A stretch of 64,000 bases of DNA from Sciurus carolinensis (GCF_902686445.1 NC_062213.1:138902491-138966490), one strand, 5' to 3'; positions 1 to 12,558 are shown, numbered from the stretch's first letter. Numbers and translations are program-made. The notes: generated by a model not told the origin, from the sequence alone.

Positions 1-1500
1 TGGTGGGAGCTAGTGAGAAAGATTCTTCATTTGTGGAAAATAAAGAAGCTGCCTTTTCTCTGTACATCTTTTGTTTAATTGTGAGTCTATCAACAACATA
101 CATAACTCTTGCTTGGGTCATAGATAATGAATCCATGCTGGAACAAATGTCATTTTCTGGGTTTTCCTGCTTCTGGACCCAGAAAAAACATCACTAAATA
201 AAACTTGTCAATGCAATCCAATGTCTTATTTCTTTCCTTTCAACAGCCTCCCAAGTTTGGTTGGTGCTTGTGTTGAAAATGGAAAGTAACTTTTGGCCTG
301 TGTTTCCCATGCAGATGAAGATTCTAATTGTGCTATTACAAGCTGGTACATAAATCTGTGACAGGTTTCTCATAATATTGTATCTGCAAATGAAATCTTG
401 AGAGCTTTGTTCTCCCTATCACCTGATGACAGAACAGAATGCTTCATTGAAAAATGATAAAGAAGGATGATTGAGTTCAACTCAGCCTGAGAATTAGAGT
501 TTGTATATTTTAGGAAAATGGACTCAGAAAACGGAATAGAGTTTCAAGCACACCAAAAAGATGGAGTGAAACATCTGGAAAAATCCCTTTGTGGCTGAAA
601 GCATATGATACACACTCACTTGATCACAGGGAGAAGCCAAATTGCTGGCAATCTATGTATCCTTTATTGGTCCTTGTTAATATCTGGTAATATTTCCCAG
701 GATATTGAAAAACCTCTGGTCAGTGAGAAATTATGATGTTAAGTAACTATACAGCCCTTGCAAATTTAAGGTGGTCAGAAAACAAAGTAATCAAAGCATC
801 TAGAAAATTGGATTAGGAGTTACTATATTTCACCCAAATCTTACTTTTATTTGTGGATTTTTTGTTTTGTTTTTCCTGGCAGGGTATTTACTGGAGTTAA
901 TAAGGAGTCTTTGTATTTATTAGCATATTTATTTGAAGTAGCTCTGAAGCTGGGGCTCCACAGATATTCTTTTTATTATTTCTCACAACATCTCTATAAG
1001 GTTTTTGGCAAGAGGATAGGTATTATCCTTGCTAAACCCAGATGCTAAAAAAGTAACTGTTTTCAAATGTAATTTACAAGGCACACCTCTTAGGCTGAAA
1101 TCTAAATTGCTGTTAAGGAATTCTCTCTTGGGAATACGTTTCTCCCCTTTCCTCTTTAAAGTGTGAGACTGTCAATTCTGTCATTAGTTATTGCAGTAAC
1201 TTTTTCCTCTTCAGACCAAGGTCAAAAGTCTCCCGCTGTTAGTCTATCTATGAAAGTGCTTGAACATACACAGCCGCATATCATGCATATTTATGCTGCA
1301 CAGGTATTAGAGTAAACATAAGAGGGATGAATTATTAAGGGCAAAGTAAGACTGATGAAATGCTGTTAGTTTGGATATTTGACTTTTTTATACTTTTATG
1401 AGCTTACATGAAGCAGTTGAAGGCAAAGGAAACAAACTTAGTCTTGCTACTAACTCATTCAGAATGATTAGGAGGTTGAGAATAAGAAAATATAAATATG
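1..1500. other. unassigned A/T-rich sequence
   Basis: I see no coding exon, no RNA gene and no confident repeat here. A weak match to the inverted MIR core (a CTCACAACA...TATAAGG pattern) lies at about 960-1060. The only open frames are about 65 codons and resemble no known protein. The stretch is best described as intergenic or intronic. Confidence 0.6.
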
Positions 1501-1502
1501 CA

Positions 1503-1800
1503 TATACATAGGCATTATCCCCAAGTACCTGTAGGGGATTAGTTCCAAGACCCCCATGAATACCAAAACCCTCAGTTGCTCAAGTCTCTTGTATAAAATA
1601 GTGTAGTGTTTGCATATAACCGAAGTACATCCTCCTGTACACTTTAAACCATGTCATACAATGTAAATGCTATGTATAACAGTTGTTCTACTGCTTTGTT
1701 TAGGGAGAAATGACAAGAAATATGGTCTGTACATGTTCAGTACAGATGCAAATATTTTTTCAAATATTTTGATCTGATGTTGGTCGAATGCAAGGATATA
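1503..1800. mobile_element. MER2-like Tigger DNA transposon relic
   Basis: The stretch follows the layout of the non-autonomous MER2 element of the Tc1/mariner-Tigger group. It has a terminal GGGGATTAGTTCCAAGACCC-type segment, then a run of CATATAAC, ACATCCTCC and ATGTAAATGCTATGTA blocks. Next comes a block like TCTGTACATGTTCAGTACAG, and it closes with a GTTGGTCGAATGCAAGGATA end that mirrors the first end. Many CpG positions of the family have decayed to TG or CA, as expected for an old copy. It carries no transposase, which is normal for this family. The family name is from memory of the consensus; exact ends were not determined. Confidence 0.7.
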
Positions 1801-4800
1801 AAACAAAGATACAGAGAAGAAATTGCATATTAGTTTATATATTTGTGAGTTATTTCAAGGCATGTACAAGAACTCCTACTCCTAATTTACCAGGGTACTA
1901 GGCTTTTTGAACTTGAAGGGAATTCTACTGGCTGTTGGTTCCCCATCCATCTTTTGCTGAACTGGGCTCTATTTCACTGAAGAGTCAGTATCTACTTTGA
2001 AGGCTACATATGCCCAATTATCAGAGCTCCTGTCTGAAGTGAAGGTCCATTTTGAGATCCTCAGCTCTGATGTAGATGGTGAAATATCATTACAAATCCC
2101 CTTGTCTTAGAAACAGTTCTTCCATGTTGAAGAACCCAGTTGCTTGGAGTTTAAGGTTCATCACACTTTACAAAGCCTGTAGTTAAATCTTTATTGGAGA
2201 CTGATTCTGGTGAACAAACCTCCATAGATTGAAAGGGAAATATGTCTATTCTTTCATTGGTCTGCTAAACCTGTTCTTTCGTTGGGACTCCTGATCCCTT
2301 CAGGTTGCCTGGCAGGGGAGACAGCTGAGAGCTCCAGTCTCCTAGAGCAGTTTGTTATAATTGGTGTCAAGTGGGGAGGGGCGAAGCTAGAAAGAGGTAG
2401 GGCTCGAGTTTTTTTTTTTTTTTTTTTCCCTCTTCCTGTTTGAAAGAGTCCTGTGAACTAGCTGTTGAAATGAAATCATGTGCTGGGGAGATATGGGCAT
2501 GAGGAAGGTAGATGAGAAACAGCTAGATAAAAGGTGGGGTCTGGGTTGTATCTGGAGATCTGAATTTTATGCTCAACAGGAGAAGGCCAGATTCTGATTT
2601 CCAGGGCTGCTCTAGTCCTGTTTGTGATGTTGTCTCTTGGTTATTTCTCTTTCTATGATTGAAGAGGGTGCAAGTTGTCAAAAAGAAAAAAATCATATCA
2701 AACTAAAATATGCCACTAAAAGACTTGATGTAGAAAAGTCTTCACTGCTCAGTTCTACACAAAGCATTCTGAAATCCAACACCCGCTCCCCAAGCTTTTA
2801 TAAAAGGTGTTCTTGTGTGAGGACAGCCAAGAGGTCCTTTCATTATGATCTTTAGGTAAATGAGTATAGCAACCAGCAACTATCACCTGATTCTATCTGA
2901 CTCTTAAAATATTTTTCACACTAAAAGACTCAAGACATCCACAGTGCTAGAGCCATGTACTCACCAAATAGCCACCTTTCACAAAGTTACATATAAATAG
3001 AAGATTGTCACAATGTCCAGGTAGTGCTTATCATTTAAAAAATAATTACTTCCTCCCTATTGCTTATAATAACTACTTTAAAGCACGCAAGTGAAATCTA
3101 TTTCCTCAGCTCAATTTTCTCTCCTCAGTCAGGTCTGCACACACTGTGGGGCTTCTGGGGACTGCTGGGCTGCTAGCATTGATCTTTTCTTCCCTGGGGG
3201 GTTAGGGAGTGGCCTTGAAAGATTTCCTTTGGGGAAAAATATCACACCTTTTACAGATAACCAGGTTTCTCTTCTTTCTTCTGATTTGGATTATTTTGTG
3301 TTAGGAAACAGTTTTAAGCTGGCTTTATAGCCGTTTGTCTATCATTGTTCATATACTTGTACACTTAAATATTTAGCTATTCATTTGTGCAATATTTTGA
3401 TGCCTCTCATGTGCAAGGCATTGTGCAAAGCGTCTGAGATGAAGCAGCGACTGCAGCAGGTGCTGTTGTGAATCATCACAGACCTCTAGGTCTAGCAGGT
3501 CTTTCACTAAGTTGGGAGAAAATTCTATAGACTGCCTATTTTTATAGCTGGATGTTTTCATTTCCATGTAAAATGATAATGTCAGAGAAGGTAGCTGGTA
3601 TAAGGAGCTTCCCTTTGTATTTGTTAATCTTGACAATAATCTACTAATTACTTTGTTCAGTTTTTCCATTGTATGATTACAGATATTAGGGCTACTCTGG
3701 AAGGTGGAAAAAAGAAATCATGGCATATTCAGAATTTCAGAAGTTATGTGGATGACTAAGGATTAATATAGTATATGAACTTCTCAGTCATTTCATCTGA
3801 CAGTGAAACCATACTAGGCTGATGAGGGGTCATATCCCATCCTTTCATCATACATGTTCTCTTAGAGCCGGCTCAAGAGAATCATCTTTGACCTGGATAG
3901 GAAAGACCTCCTTAGCCCTAGGGAGGAAAGTGCCTAATTAGATCTGACTAGGCCCTTGATTTTTAAGCATTGGGGAAGAATTAAATTCTGTTAACCAAAA
4001 TGCACTGTTAAGGATCCTAGCCTCAGACCTCCTCCAATATTTCTGAATCCCCTGGGTCAAGTCAGGACTAAGCAGTGTGTTCCAGTCTTGGCAGCAGCCT
4101 GAACTTTCCATGTATAAGATTTGGTGAGCATAAGTTGACTTTGGTGTGTGGTTTTACTGAATGCAAATTTCCTCTGGGGCTCTGAACTGTGGACCAGAGA
4201 GAAGTTCCACTGTCACAAGAGTGAAGGGCAAAAGGAGACCAATACTTTTTCGACCTCTCACTTTAAAGCTGCTCACCTCTGTTTTATTGCTTTTTCAACA
4301 CTGCATCAAAGCAGGAAACTTTCAAAGTCTCAGTGAAGCAGGAGGATATCGCTTTTCCCGGGACCCAGGGTAGCTTTAATTAAAATTGGGTTTTATTTTG
4401 GAATGTTTGGCTTTGAATTTGAACCAAAAAGAAGTGAAGGAGACAGAGAGAAATGTAGAGCAGTTGATGGTTTCCCTAATGGCAAGAAGGTCAATTAATT
4501 TACAATGAGAAAAAAAGAGAACTGCATTACAGATTTACAAAATGTTCATTATCTATGGACTTTGGATATGACCCATCATCAACCTAATATCCAAGGCAGA
4601 AATCTGACAGTTCCAACCCTGAATTCAGGGACCAGTTGATAAATTAAAAATCATTTTAAATTTTAATATTAAAATTGATAATTGCTCTGTGGGAAATAGA
4701 TTTTTCTGAACTTACACCCTTTTCCTGCAGAGCTGAGCAAACGCAAAGCGATAAACTGTCCATTTGTCACAATGATAGATAGACAAATCCCACTTTTACC

Positions 4801-5125
4801 CTTGTTCCTCAGTACTCATACATTTCAATTAAGGGGAATAAGTGCTACCATTTGTAACATGTATCCATATTGTCTTACATAGCTTTTTAGGGCTCAAAGA
4901 ATTCTCTTCAGGAATAGAAAAAAGTATATCAATACACCCCATAAGACTATTGGGGTCTATTGCCCATCACTTCAAGTAACTCGGCAGGAAGACTGAAGAA
5001 GAAGACTGATTAATATTAGTGTCTTAGAAATAAGACATAGAAAGTGATATCTGGTGATATTAGAAACCTTCTAAGTCAGGGAACTACTAACTCAGGTTGT
5101 TTAAGTGTAATGTCACATGAGGTGC
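1801..5125. other. unassigned sequence with minor repeat remnants
   Basis: No coding gene is visible. There is a 19-base poly-T run near 2410-2428. A stretch near 3380-3500 has the shape of an inverted L2 3' end (GTGCAAGGCATTGTGCAAAG). The remainder matches nothing I recognise. The longest frames are below 100 codons and have no recognisable domain. Confidence 0.5.
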
Positions 5126-5129
5126 ATGT

Positions 5130-5575
5130 GACACTTTTCTCTATTTCACTGATACCTTCTGCCATATGACTTTGCAAAGAAATAGAGTTGGTGGGGTGTA
5201 TTTCCCATTCCATTGATATTAAGCTTGGTCATGTGACTTCCTTTAATCCATTGGAAATTAGGGGATAATACCTGAACAGAGACCTTAAAGATGCTTGTGA
5301 AGCTGGGCTCGACTACTTGTGCTCCTCTGCTCACTGAGGGAGGAAGTCCCAGGTAGCTTTTGCACCTTCATGTTGGGACCCACAGTGAGACACATGATGT
5401 AGATGTGTACCTGACCTGAAACCTGTAGTCAAGCCCAACCGACCTAGAGTCTGAGGCAAAACTGCCCCAGACAAACCACAGACCTCTGAGTGAGAATAAG
5501 AAATGCTTCTAGTTGAAAGGCAGTAAGTTTCTGGATATGTTAGTTTGCAGCATTAATTGTAGCAATAGCTTCCTA
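5130..5575 (+). mobile_element. MLT1-like MaLR LTR, degraded
   Basis: The end of this block has the typical MaLR 3' pattern: AATAAGAAATGCTTCTAGTTG, then a stretch related to the family's AAGTTT...GTTTGTTA...GCAATAG ending (TAAGTTTCTGGATATGTTAG and GTAGCAATAGCTTCC). The upstream part holds the CATGTGACTTCCTTTAATCCA segment often seen in these LTRs. No internal retroviral gene is attached, so it would be a solo LTR. Subfamily and exact ends are uncertain. Confidence 0.45.
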
Positions 5576-5639
5576 AGAATAATTCCCTAAGGAAAACCTC
5601 CATGGCCTCAAGACTGTGACTCCCTACTGGCATTTATCA

Positions 5640-5735
5640 CAATTATAATTAATCTATATTTCTCACCACTTTATCCCTACAGTGTGGCAGGGGGTAAATT
5701 CCTAACAAGTGTGCATTGAATGAAAAAATGAAGGA
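5640..5735 (+). repeat. probable L2 LINE 3' end
   Basis: The stretch resembles the last 100 bases of L2. It has a TTTATCCCTACAGTG-like segment followed by a GTGTGCATTGAATGAA ending, comparable to the family's GCTCAATAAATGTTTGTTGAATGAA. It is short and diverged, so the call is tentative. Confidence 0.35.
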
Positions 5736-6084
5736 CTCTCCAGGTCTGGTTTTCTCTCTACTTCATTGCATGTCCAGCTGGTTTAGCTTAATTCTCGGCC
5801 AGAGATGACATTCAAATTAAATGAAAAGCATGAGACTTTGTTCCCATCTGTGATGTCCTTAAGGGTTCACTGTCCCAAAAGGGATATAGCACAGATTAGT
5901 AAGTGTGATTAAAAAGAGGTGTTTGGAGATTACAAAATATGGAAACTGAACTCAGACTGGTGATGAATTTGCTAGGGAGTGGGTGATCTAGCATATTCCA
6001 GTAGACTTCCTGTGGAAGGAATGTTTGAGCCATTTTAAGGATACTGATACCAAATTTTGAAGCTAAATTTAGTAATAGGTAGTC

Positions 6085-6262
6085 ATTTGTGCTAAGTCCT
6101 TTATATGTGTTGTCTCACTTGAGATAGATATTCAGATTATTTCCATTTTACAAATACAAAGCAGAGCTCAAAGACTGCAAATAACTTGCCTGAGTTCAGT
6201 GACAGTAACTGGTAGAGATAGGACTTACATCCAGGGATGCCTTAACCCAATGTCAACTTGCA
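6085..6262 (-). repeat. MIR SINE, inverted
   Basis: Read on the plus strand it follows the reverse of MIR: GTGCTAAGTCCTTTATATGT, then ATTTCCATTTTACAAAT, GACTGCAAATAACTTGCC and a GACAGTAACTGGTAGAGATAGGA segment. These match the known order of the inverted family (size gradient, fraction below mean, lymph-like AGGTCACACAGCTAG part), with many substitutions. Confidence 0.5.
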
Positions 6263-9160
6263 AGATCACCCCAAAATACTAACAATACAGACACTGAGTT
6301 CTGAGCAACCTGACCCAGGCTGCTATACCCATAAATCCTTGATTTTACTTCTCTGGTCTAGATCATCATCTCCTCTCTTCCTCCTTTCCTTTCCCTGAAA
6401 CAAATCCATTCATAATTATAGTTGTGGACTGGGGAGGAGGTGCTCTTGCTCTGTGCCACAGAGAGAAGAGAATATGCAGGAAGGGGGCCACTAATTAGCT
6501 GGTCCCAGCTCTTCACTAGGCTAGCATGGTTTCTTTATTTTTTAGGCTTCAAGGCAGGGCCAGGCTGGGCAAAGAACAATGAGGAAGTCGTGAAGGTGAT
6601 GCTTTTAATGATACATTCACTAATGAAATGGCACTCCATGGGTTCATTTATTAGTAACTTAGCTCAAACAGCCATGTCCTACTGTCAGCTTGCCATGGAC
6701 GACCCAGTGTGACCTCAGAATTGTCAGCTCCACCTGAAAAAGAGCAAATGTAGCAGAAAATATAGAAGCAGCAGCATAATTTGGAGTGGGAAGATTAGCA
6801 ACAACAGGGAAAGCTCTTGAATCTATGCATTTCCAGTTTGCTGTGAAATTATGCCAAAAGTGTAGTTATTTGAAGAACGGGCTAACCTTGCAGTATTTGG
6901 GTTTGCTCCTGATTTGTAAACAATGGGATGACTTGATTGAATGTTTTCGGAGGCTAGATGACAGTGTTGGTATTACAGGAGTGACTAGCAGGACTCCATT
7001 CTCAACTAATTATATAGTGTGGATCTTCCTGATGTTTTTCAGGGCACTGGGGTTTTTAACTTTATATTCAGAAAATGATTTATGGGGAAAACACTTCTGT
7101 ACAGATCTTGCTTGAAGATCGGGGGCTCATGAATGATATATGGATGTGAAAGTTTATGATACTTCCCATTTATATAACCTCATTTATTCAAATAACTCAG
7201 TGTCCTTTACATCAATTATTGAATTAAACCTTTTAATATTCCTCTGTCAAATGTGAAGTGTGTATTTACTCTTCATTTTATAGCTGGACAGACAGTCCTG
7301 TGATGATTTGAACTGTCTTTCTTGGGCGATGAACCAAATCTTACACCCAAGCTTTGCATCCATGGTTAGAGGCTTCTCCCTAGGCACACTAATAAATAGA
7401 ATTTCTGTTTTTAAAATACCCATTTATGTTTCTCATCAACAATTCTCGATTCTTATATTGTCGTTATTTTCTTTGTTCCAAGCTAAACAAACACAGTGTT
7501 TTTGGGTCTGAGTTCTGATTGAAAAAATGAGATTTTCCAAGGTGAAGTGAACTTCTAGGAAACTTATAGTTTGAAACCTAAGAGTTTTCTTTCTTCCTGG
7601 TGAATAAGTTGTGTTTTTTGGTGATAAAATTAGAGAAAGAACAGTGTCTCCCAAACTTAACTGGCAGCTTGGGGCAGAAAAGCATTCTAAACGTCAGAAG
7701 GGTGGTTGGGCCACGATGGGGTGGACCACCTTTCCATGTTGTCCTCTCAGAGAACTTTTTCATAACTTTCCAGGGCCACATGTCCTTCCACATAACCCAC
7801 TACCTTCTCACTTCGTCTCCTTGTGACTTCTGTGTAATCAGCTCATCTCTCTCAGACTTTCAAACAGCTTCATTCACCACGGGCTTCTGTTCTCTTCCTG
7901 CCTTTGGCTATCTAGTCACGAAGACAAGCAGTAATGAAAATGGGTTTCATTAAACAGGAATCTTACCTATTTTCTCAAACCTCTATACTAATAATCTCTC
8001 TTCTTAATATAAAGGCTTAAACACATACCAATATAACTAGTTTTTTTTCAGCTATTTTTTCTAAAGAAGATTATTTCCCAGAGATAAAAATATCCCTCTT
8101 CAAAATCCAAGACTTTGTTGTTAGAAATGAAGATCTAAAGTATATAGAACTTTTTTTTCTCTCTCCAGAAGCGAATGGAACTTAAAACTCCCACCTTTTA
8201 GTCACTCAGTTTTAAAATGACCACAAAAGAGGCATGAAGAGCTAAAACATTTCCTCACTAAAGCATGAATTTTGCAGGCCCTTATGAATAAATCAAGATG
8301 AGTATTAGGATACAGATATAGTTTGTCGGCATATGAATATGAATATTAGAAATATGATTTTTTCCCTTGCAATTGAAATATGTACTAGGACATATGTAGG
8401 ATATTGAAGGAATAACAAGACCATGGAAACTCTGGTGGGTGTTGTATTTTCTCGAAGGGAGCCATCCACATAGTAGAATGTCACCCATTTCTCTCGGCAG
8501 TCTGCTATCGCAGACCCTACTTTGATTGGGGTTGAAGTTCGTCAGCTTCTGCAGCCTCTGTCTAACGACTGCCATTTCTAGTTGAGTGTCTAACTTCCCA
8601 TTTATCTAGAGGCCTGTTTGGAAGTCGGTCTCCCAGTAGTTACACTGACATTCTACATCACGGCCTCAATCTCCCTTTTTCTTCCCCTTTCTCCTGTCAT
8701 GAAGTTTGCGATCATCAGCAAGCAGTCAATTTTGACTCTTTTCACTCTCTGGAGCTTTTAGAGCTCTTTGCAAATACAAGGAGCATAACCCTGGAAATTT
8801 CGTTTCCCCCAGAAAAGGAAAAAACTCCACTTGTCAATCAGTCATCTTGAGCATAAGTTCTCACAAAGGGACTCAGAGTGGCCCCTGACTTCATCCATCA
8901 AAGAGGGGGATGGGGAAAGGGGAATCAAGTTAGTAAATAACTGTGACCAGCTTTAAAATCTAGCTTCAGTTATTACATTTATTGCCTTTTATACTATTTA
9001 AACACAGCATAGATACACAAAAAAATGAAAGAAGACACATCCTTGTGAATAGACAAGTCTGAGGAGCAAGGCATCTGATTAATTGAATTTCTGGCTAATC
9101 CAATTTTAACCTATTTACAGCGGTAGCTTGCCTAGGGCAGGTGTATTGGTAGAAAGATGA
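6263..9160. other. unassigned sequence
   Basis: No gene is supported. A possible very diverged inverted MIR lies at about 7165-7340 (TTTATATAACCTCATTTATT and TCATTTTATAGCTGGACAGACAG). The block 8580-8850 is non-repetitive and contains GCAATTAA-poor but CpG-retaining sequence; it could be conserved non-coding DNA, but that cannot be judged without an alignment. Frames of 96 to 117 codons exist at 6422-6712, 6786-7115 and 7600-7953, with no recognisable domain. Confidence 0.5.
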
Positions 9161-9169
9161 CTATTTCTT

Positions 9170-9380
9170 TTCTGATGTTCACAATTCAGTGATTCACCCC
9201 ATACTGCTTCATAGCTTTCTGCTGGTTCTTCTATTTGTCTTATTTTATAGTACACTGTCTATGTTTCTCTCACCCAAGAGGTTATAAGCAATTTTAGAGC
9301 AGAAGTATTTTTTCCATCTTTGTAAAACCTGTAAAAATATTTCAGATGGTAGATGTTCATTAATTATTTGCTGAGTTGAA
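9170..9380 (+). repeat. probable L2 LINE 3' end
   Basis: The text has the organisation of an L2 tail: ACACTGTCTATGTTTCTCTC, then AAGAGGTTATAAGCAATTTTAGAG, AGAAGTATTTTTTCCATC, and finally GTAGATGTTCATTAATTATTTGCTGAGTTGAATTGA, which parallels the family's GTAGGTGCTCAATAAATATTTGTTGAATGA. Divergence is high. Confidence 0.45.
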
Positions 9381-9576
9381 TTGATTTTGCCTCCCTAATA
9401 TATTTTTAGATATATTGTTTTGCAACAACAAATACCCACTACGTATGTCAATGCCTTAAGTACAAAAAAAGAGGTCTGGAAAACAAGAAGTTAGTGTGCA
9501 CTTTGATGACTTTTATAAAACTTAAAAGCAAAATTTTTCCTTAAAACTTCAAACATACACAAAATAATACCTAAAG

Positions 9577-9577
9577 T

Positions 9578-9610
<33 letters not shown>

Positions 9611-9616
9611 GAGAGA
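9577..9616. repeat. (CA)n(GA)n microsatellite
   Basis: A run of CA dinucleotides, with one CC interruption near its start, passes directly into a short GA run. It lies in non-coding DNA. Confidence 0.95.
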
Positions 9617-9714
9617 AATATATACAACTAGAAATGTGAAAAGATAAAAATGGATCACAGAACAATGAAGTCCCCTGAAAATACTAGAAAGAAAGAGACT
9701 GAAAGTGATCCAAT

Positions 9715-10360
9715 ACTAAGCATTTATTTGGCACCTTCTAGCTTTACAATGCTGCATGAGGAAACGGGAAGATTTAAAAATTTGGAAGCCCCTGCTCTTT
9801 GCTCTCCTGGAGTTAGAAAGAGAACCCGACAATGAACAATTAGTACTGTAAGTAAGTTACATAGTGGTCAGCGAGGGCTAGCCACAGGTGAAGAAGAAAT
9901 GGGAGGATAAGTTGAAAGTGGCTGAGCAGCAAGATAGGCGTTGTGAGTAGGTCAGGCCTCATTGAGAGGGTAATTTTTGAGCTAAATCTTAAAAGAAGTA
10001 AAGGAGTTACCAAGAAGATGCCTGGGAAAGAACATTCCAGGCAGAGAGAGAGACCAATACAAAGGAAGTCTGTCTGGCAGGTGAAGTGTCAGCAAACAGG
10101 TCAGTGTGACTGGAGCAGAATAATCAAGGAGATGCTCTAATAGGAGACAAAGCTAGGAGGGTTTCAAAGGTTCAGATGATGGGAGCTTCTAGGCCACTAC
10201 AAATGAAAAGTATGAGCAAAATGGACTTCAGTGGCATGATCTTCAGCACAGAAGTGATCAGACCTCTTTTAGAAGGCTCACTCTAGCTGAGTGTTAGGGT
10301 GCAAGCATAGAAGCAGGCAGATCAATTTGGAGGCTAGTGTATAATTCAGGTGAGACAAGA
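9715..10360 (-). repeat. probable L2-type LINE, inverted
   Basis: The plus strand reads as the reverse of an L2-type 3' half: CATTTATTTGGCACCTTCTAG, then GAACAATTAGTACTGTAAGTAA, CAGGCCTCATTGAGAGGGTAATTTTTGAGC, GAACATTCCAGGCAGAG, CAGTGTGACTGGAGCAGAAT, AGAAGTGATCAGACCTC, and GGCTCACTCTAGCTG. This order is the familiar one for a widespread old mammalian repeat. I assign it to L2 from memory; a CR1-type or other LINE name is possible. Two frames inside it (9650-9835 and 9943-10140) are chance frames. Confidence 0.5.
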
Positions 10361-10374
10361 TGATGCCAGATTAG

Positions 10375-10500
10375 TTGTTTGTCTACCCCATTAGACTTTC
10401 AATTTTCATAGGAAATGTGCATCTTGCTCAAGGCATCCTATTTAACACACCGTTCTGTGACTAAGTATGTGCTCAATGAATACGTGTTCAGTGAATGGGG
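10375..10500 (+). repeat. probable L2 LINE 3' end
   Basis: CCCCATTAGACTTTCAATTT, then ACACACCGTTCTGTGACTAAG and GTGCTCAATGAATACGTGTTCAGTGAATG parallel the 3' end of L2. The orientation is opposite to the preceding inverted L2-like block. Confidence 0.45.
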
Positions 10501-10728
10501 ACGGGACTTTGGCACATCATAGTAAATGACTAAATCTCCCCTTGAAAGCTTAGGATGTAGTGCAAAAAACATGTAGAGGAAGGTAAAACTGTAACTTGTA
10601 AGATTTAGAGTGGCAGAAATATTTCAGCAGGACTAGAAGGACTGGTGGTGATGATAGTAACGATAGTAGTAAAAATAACTGCAGTTACTATTTAGCAAGG
10701 AGAGTCTGCCTTCCAGGTTGTATGCTTA

Positions 10729-11165
10729 ATGCTTGGTGTGGTTTGGATGAGAGGTGTCTCCAAAAAGCTCACATGTGAGACAATGCAAGAAGGTTCAGAG
10801 GAGAAAAGATTGGGTTGTAAGAGTTCTAACCCAACCAGTGAATTAATACCTGATGGGATTAATTGAAGTGGTAGGGTGTGACTAGAGGAGATTGGAACTG
10901 AGGCATGGCTTTTGGGTATGTATTTTGTATCTAGTGGAGTCTTTTTCTCTCTCTCTCTGCTTCCTGATGATGCAAGCTGCTTCCCTCTGCCACGCTCTTC
11001 TGCCATGATGTTCTGCCTCAACTTGAGCCTTGAGGAATGGAGATGACCTTCTATGGATTAAGACTTCTGAAACCATGAACCCTCAAATAAACCTTTCCTC
11101 CTCTATAATTGTTCTGATCAGATAATTTAGTCACAGCAGTGAAAAAGCTGACTAAAAACAATGCT
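10729..11165 (+). mobile_element. solo MaLR LTR with 5-bp target duplication
   Basis: The LTR itself runs from 10734 (TG) to 11160 (CA) and is bracketed by identical ATGCT copies at 10729-10733 and 11161-11165, the 5-bp duplication expected of ERVL-MaLR elements. It begins with a GTGGTTTGGATGAGAGGTG segment typical of MST/MaLR LTRs. Near its end is the polyadenylation context AATAAACCTTTCCTCCTCT, followed by the common tail ending in GCTGACTAAAA. No gag-like or other internal sequence is attached, so it is a solo LTR produced by recombination. The same family occurs inverted at 16878-17320. Frames of 109 and 64 codons on the minus strand inside it are not genes. Confidence 0.85.
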
Positions 11166-11611
11166 TTACCTGAATCATCACTTATAAAGACTGGAGGAGA
11201 GAATCCCCAGAACAGAACACAAGGAAGCAAAGCTATAGATTTGCATAGGAAGATGACCAATTATTTCACTTTACTGAAAATCTGATGCAGAATATGTAAT
11301 GGGAAATAAAGTTGGAAAGAGTGTGAGGCTAGATTGTGGAAGACCTTAAATTTATGCATCGAGCTAGTGTGCTGTGTATTATTCAGGTTTTAGAGTTTGT
11401 TTCTTTAGTAGGGGAGAGACAGGTCTAATGCTGATCTTGGAGAGGATTAGTATAACTCTTAGATTGCCTCTGGATCATTTAGCTAGAGAATAAAACTAGA
11501 GGAGCAGTTGTTTCGAAGGTCAAAATTACAGTTCTATCATTTGGAAGCGCTGATGTGGAAAACAGAAAAATGACACACCCTAGTATTTGTATGAGCCCAT
11601 GCATTTGACAA

Positions 11612-11880
11612 AGCCCTTGCATACATATTACCTTGATCAACCCAGCAACCCTGCTAGGTGGCATTGTTATCACATCTTACAAATGGAGATGATTTATGCA
11701 AAAGTGGTCAGTGCAGTCTCTCATGTAGTAGATACTCAAGAAATGTTAGTTGAAGTTGAAAATAAGGAAGCACAGGCTTAGAAGACCTAAGCACATTGCC
11801 CAAGGTCATAGTGCTGAAAATAAGTGCCAGAACCAAGACTTAAAGTCAGTTTGTCTGAATTTGAGTCCAATCTTTGCTTA
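11612..11880 (-). repeat. MIR SINE, inverted, interrupted
   Basis: The plus strand carries the reversed MIR order: GCCCTTGCATACATATTACC, CCAGCAACCCTGCTAGGTGG, TCTTACAAATGGAGATGAT, then after a break ACATTGCCCAAGGTCATAGTG, GTGCCAGAACCAAGACTTAA and GTCTGAATTTGAGTCCAATC. The break, about 11700-11790, contains a segment that looks like a plus-strand L2 or MIR tail (GTAGATACTCAAGAAATGTTAG). Confidence 0.55.
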
Positions 11881-12039
11881 TACCCAGACTCCAGAAAGCC
11901 TCAAAAGTCCTGGGAAGAAACCAGGGTGAAGAAATCAAGTATAGCACTTGATGACTAACCTGATACACACTCCTTGTGTGGAAATATTATTCTATAAATA
12001 GTAGAAAATTTTATTTTACCTTAAGGGTTTCTTTCATAC

Positions 12040-12157
12040 ACATATGTAGATTTATATCTATATTGTGTGTGTATATAAATATAAATATATATATATATAT
12101 TTCCATATATATTATATGCTGTGTGTGTGTGTGAGTGTGTGTGTATGTGTGTGTATT
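12040..12157. repeat. compound AT/GT microsatellite
   Basis: Alternating TA runs around 12084-12118 are followed by interrupted GT runs at 12120-12153. The tract lies immediately in front of an inverted LTR. The 65-codon minus-strand frame across it is a repeat artefact. Confidence 0.9.
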
Positions 12158-12558
12158 TTATTAGTTTGCTAAGGTTACCATACAATACAAAATACCTCAG
12201 CCTCGGGGACTTAAACAATAGAAAATTTATTTTCTAATCGTTCTGGAGACTGGACAGCCAAGGTCAAGGTGTTGGCAAGTTTAGTATCTCTTGAGCCCTC
12301 TCTTTTGGGCTTGTAGATGCCTGTCTTCTCACTGGCTCACTGTGTTGCCTTACCCTGTGTGTAGAATCTTTTCTGTCTCTTTATCCAAATTTTCTCTTTT
12401 TATGTCAGATAGGATTAGGTCCCATCCTGAGGGCATCAGTTTAACTTCATCATCTTTTCAAAGACCACATCTCCAAATTCAGTCAAAATCTGAGATTTTA
12501 GGTATTAAAGTTTCAAAATATAAATTGAATTAGGGGACACGATTCCCCTCTTAACACA
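12158..12558 (-). mobile_element. MLT1-type MaLR LTR, inverted
   Basis: The plus strand starts with ATTAGTTTGCTAAGGTTACC and then an AATACCTCAGCC...ACTTAAACAATAGAAAATTTATT segment. It goes on through TCTGGAGACTGGACAGCCAAGG, GGTCCCATCCTGAGGGCATC and AAAGACCACATCTCCAAAT, and ends in GAATTAGGGGACACGATTC. That is the reverse of the MLT1A-C consensus order. It is a solo LTR with no internal region. Numerous substitutions show it is old. Confidence 0.8.
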
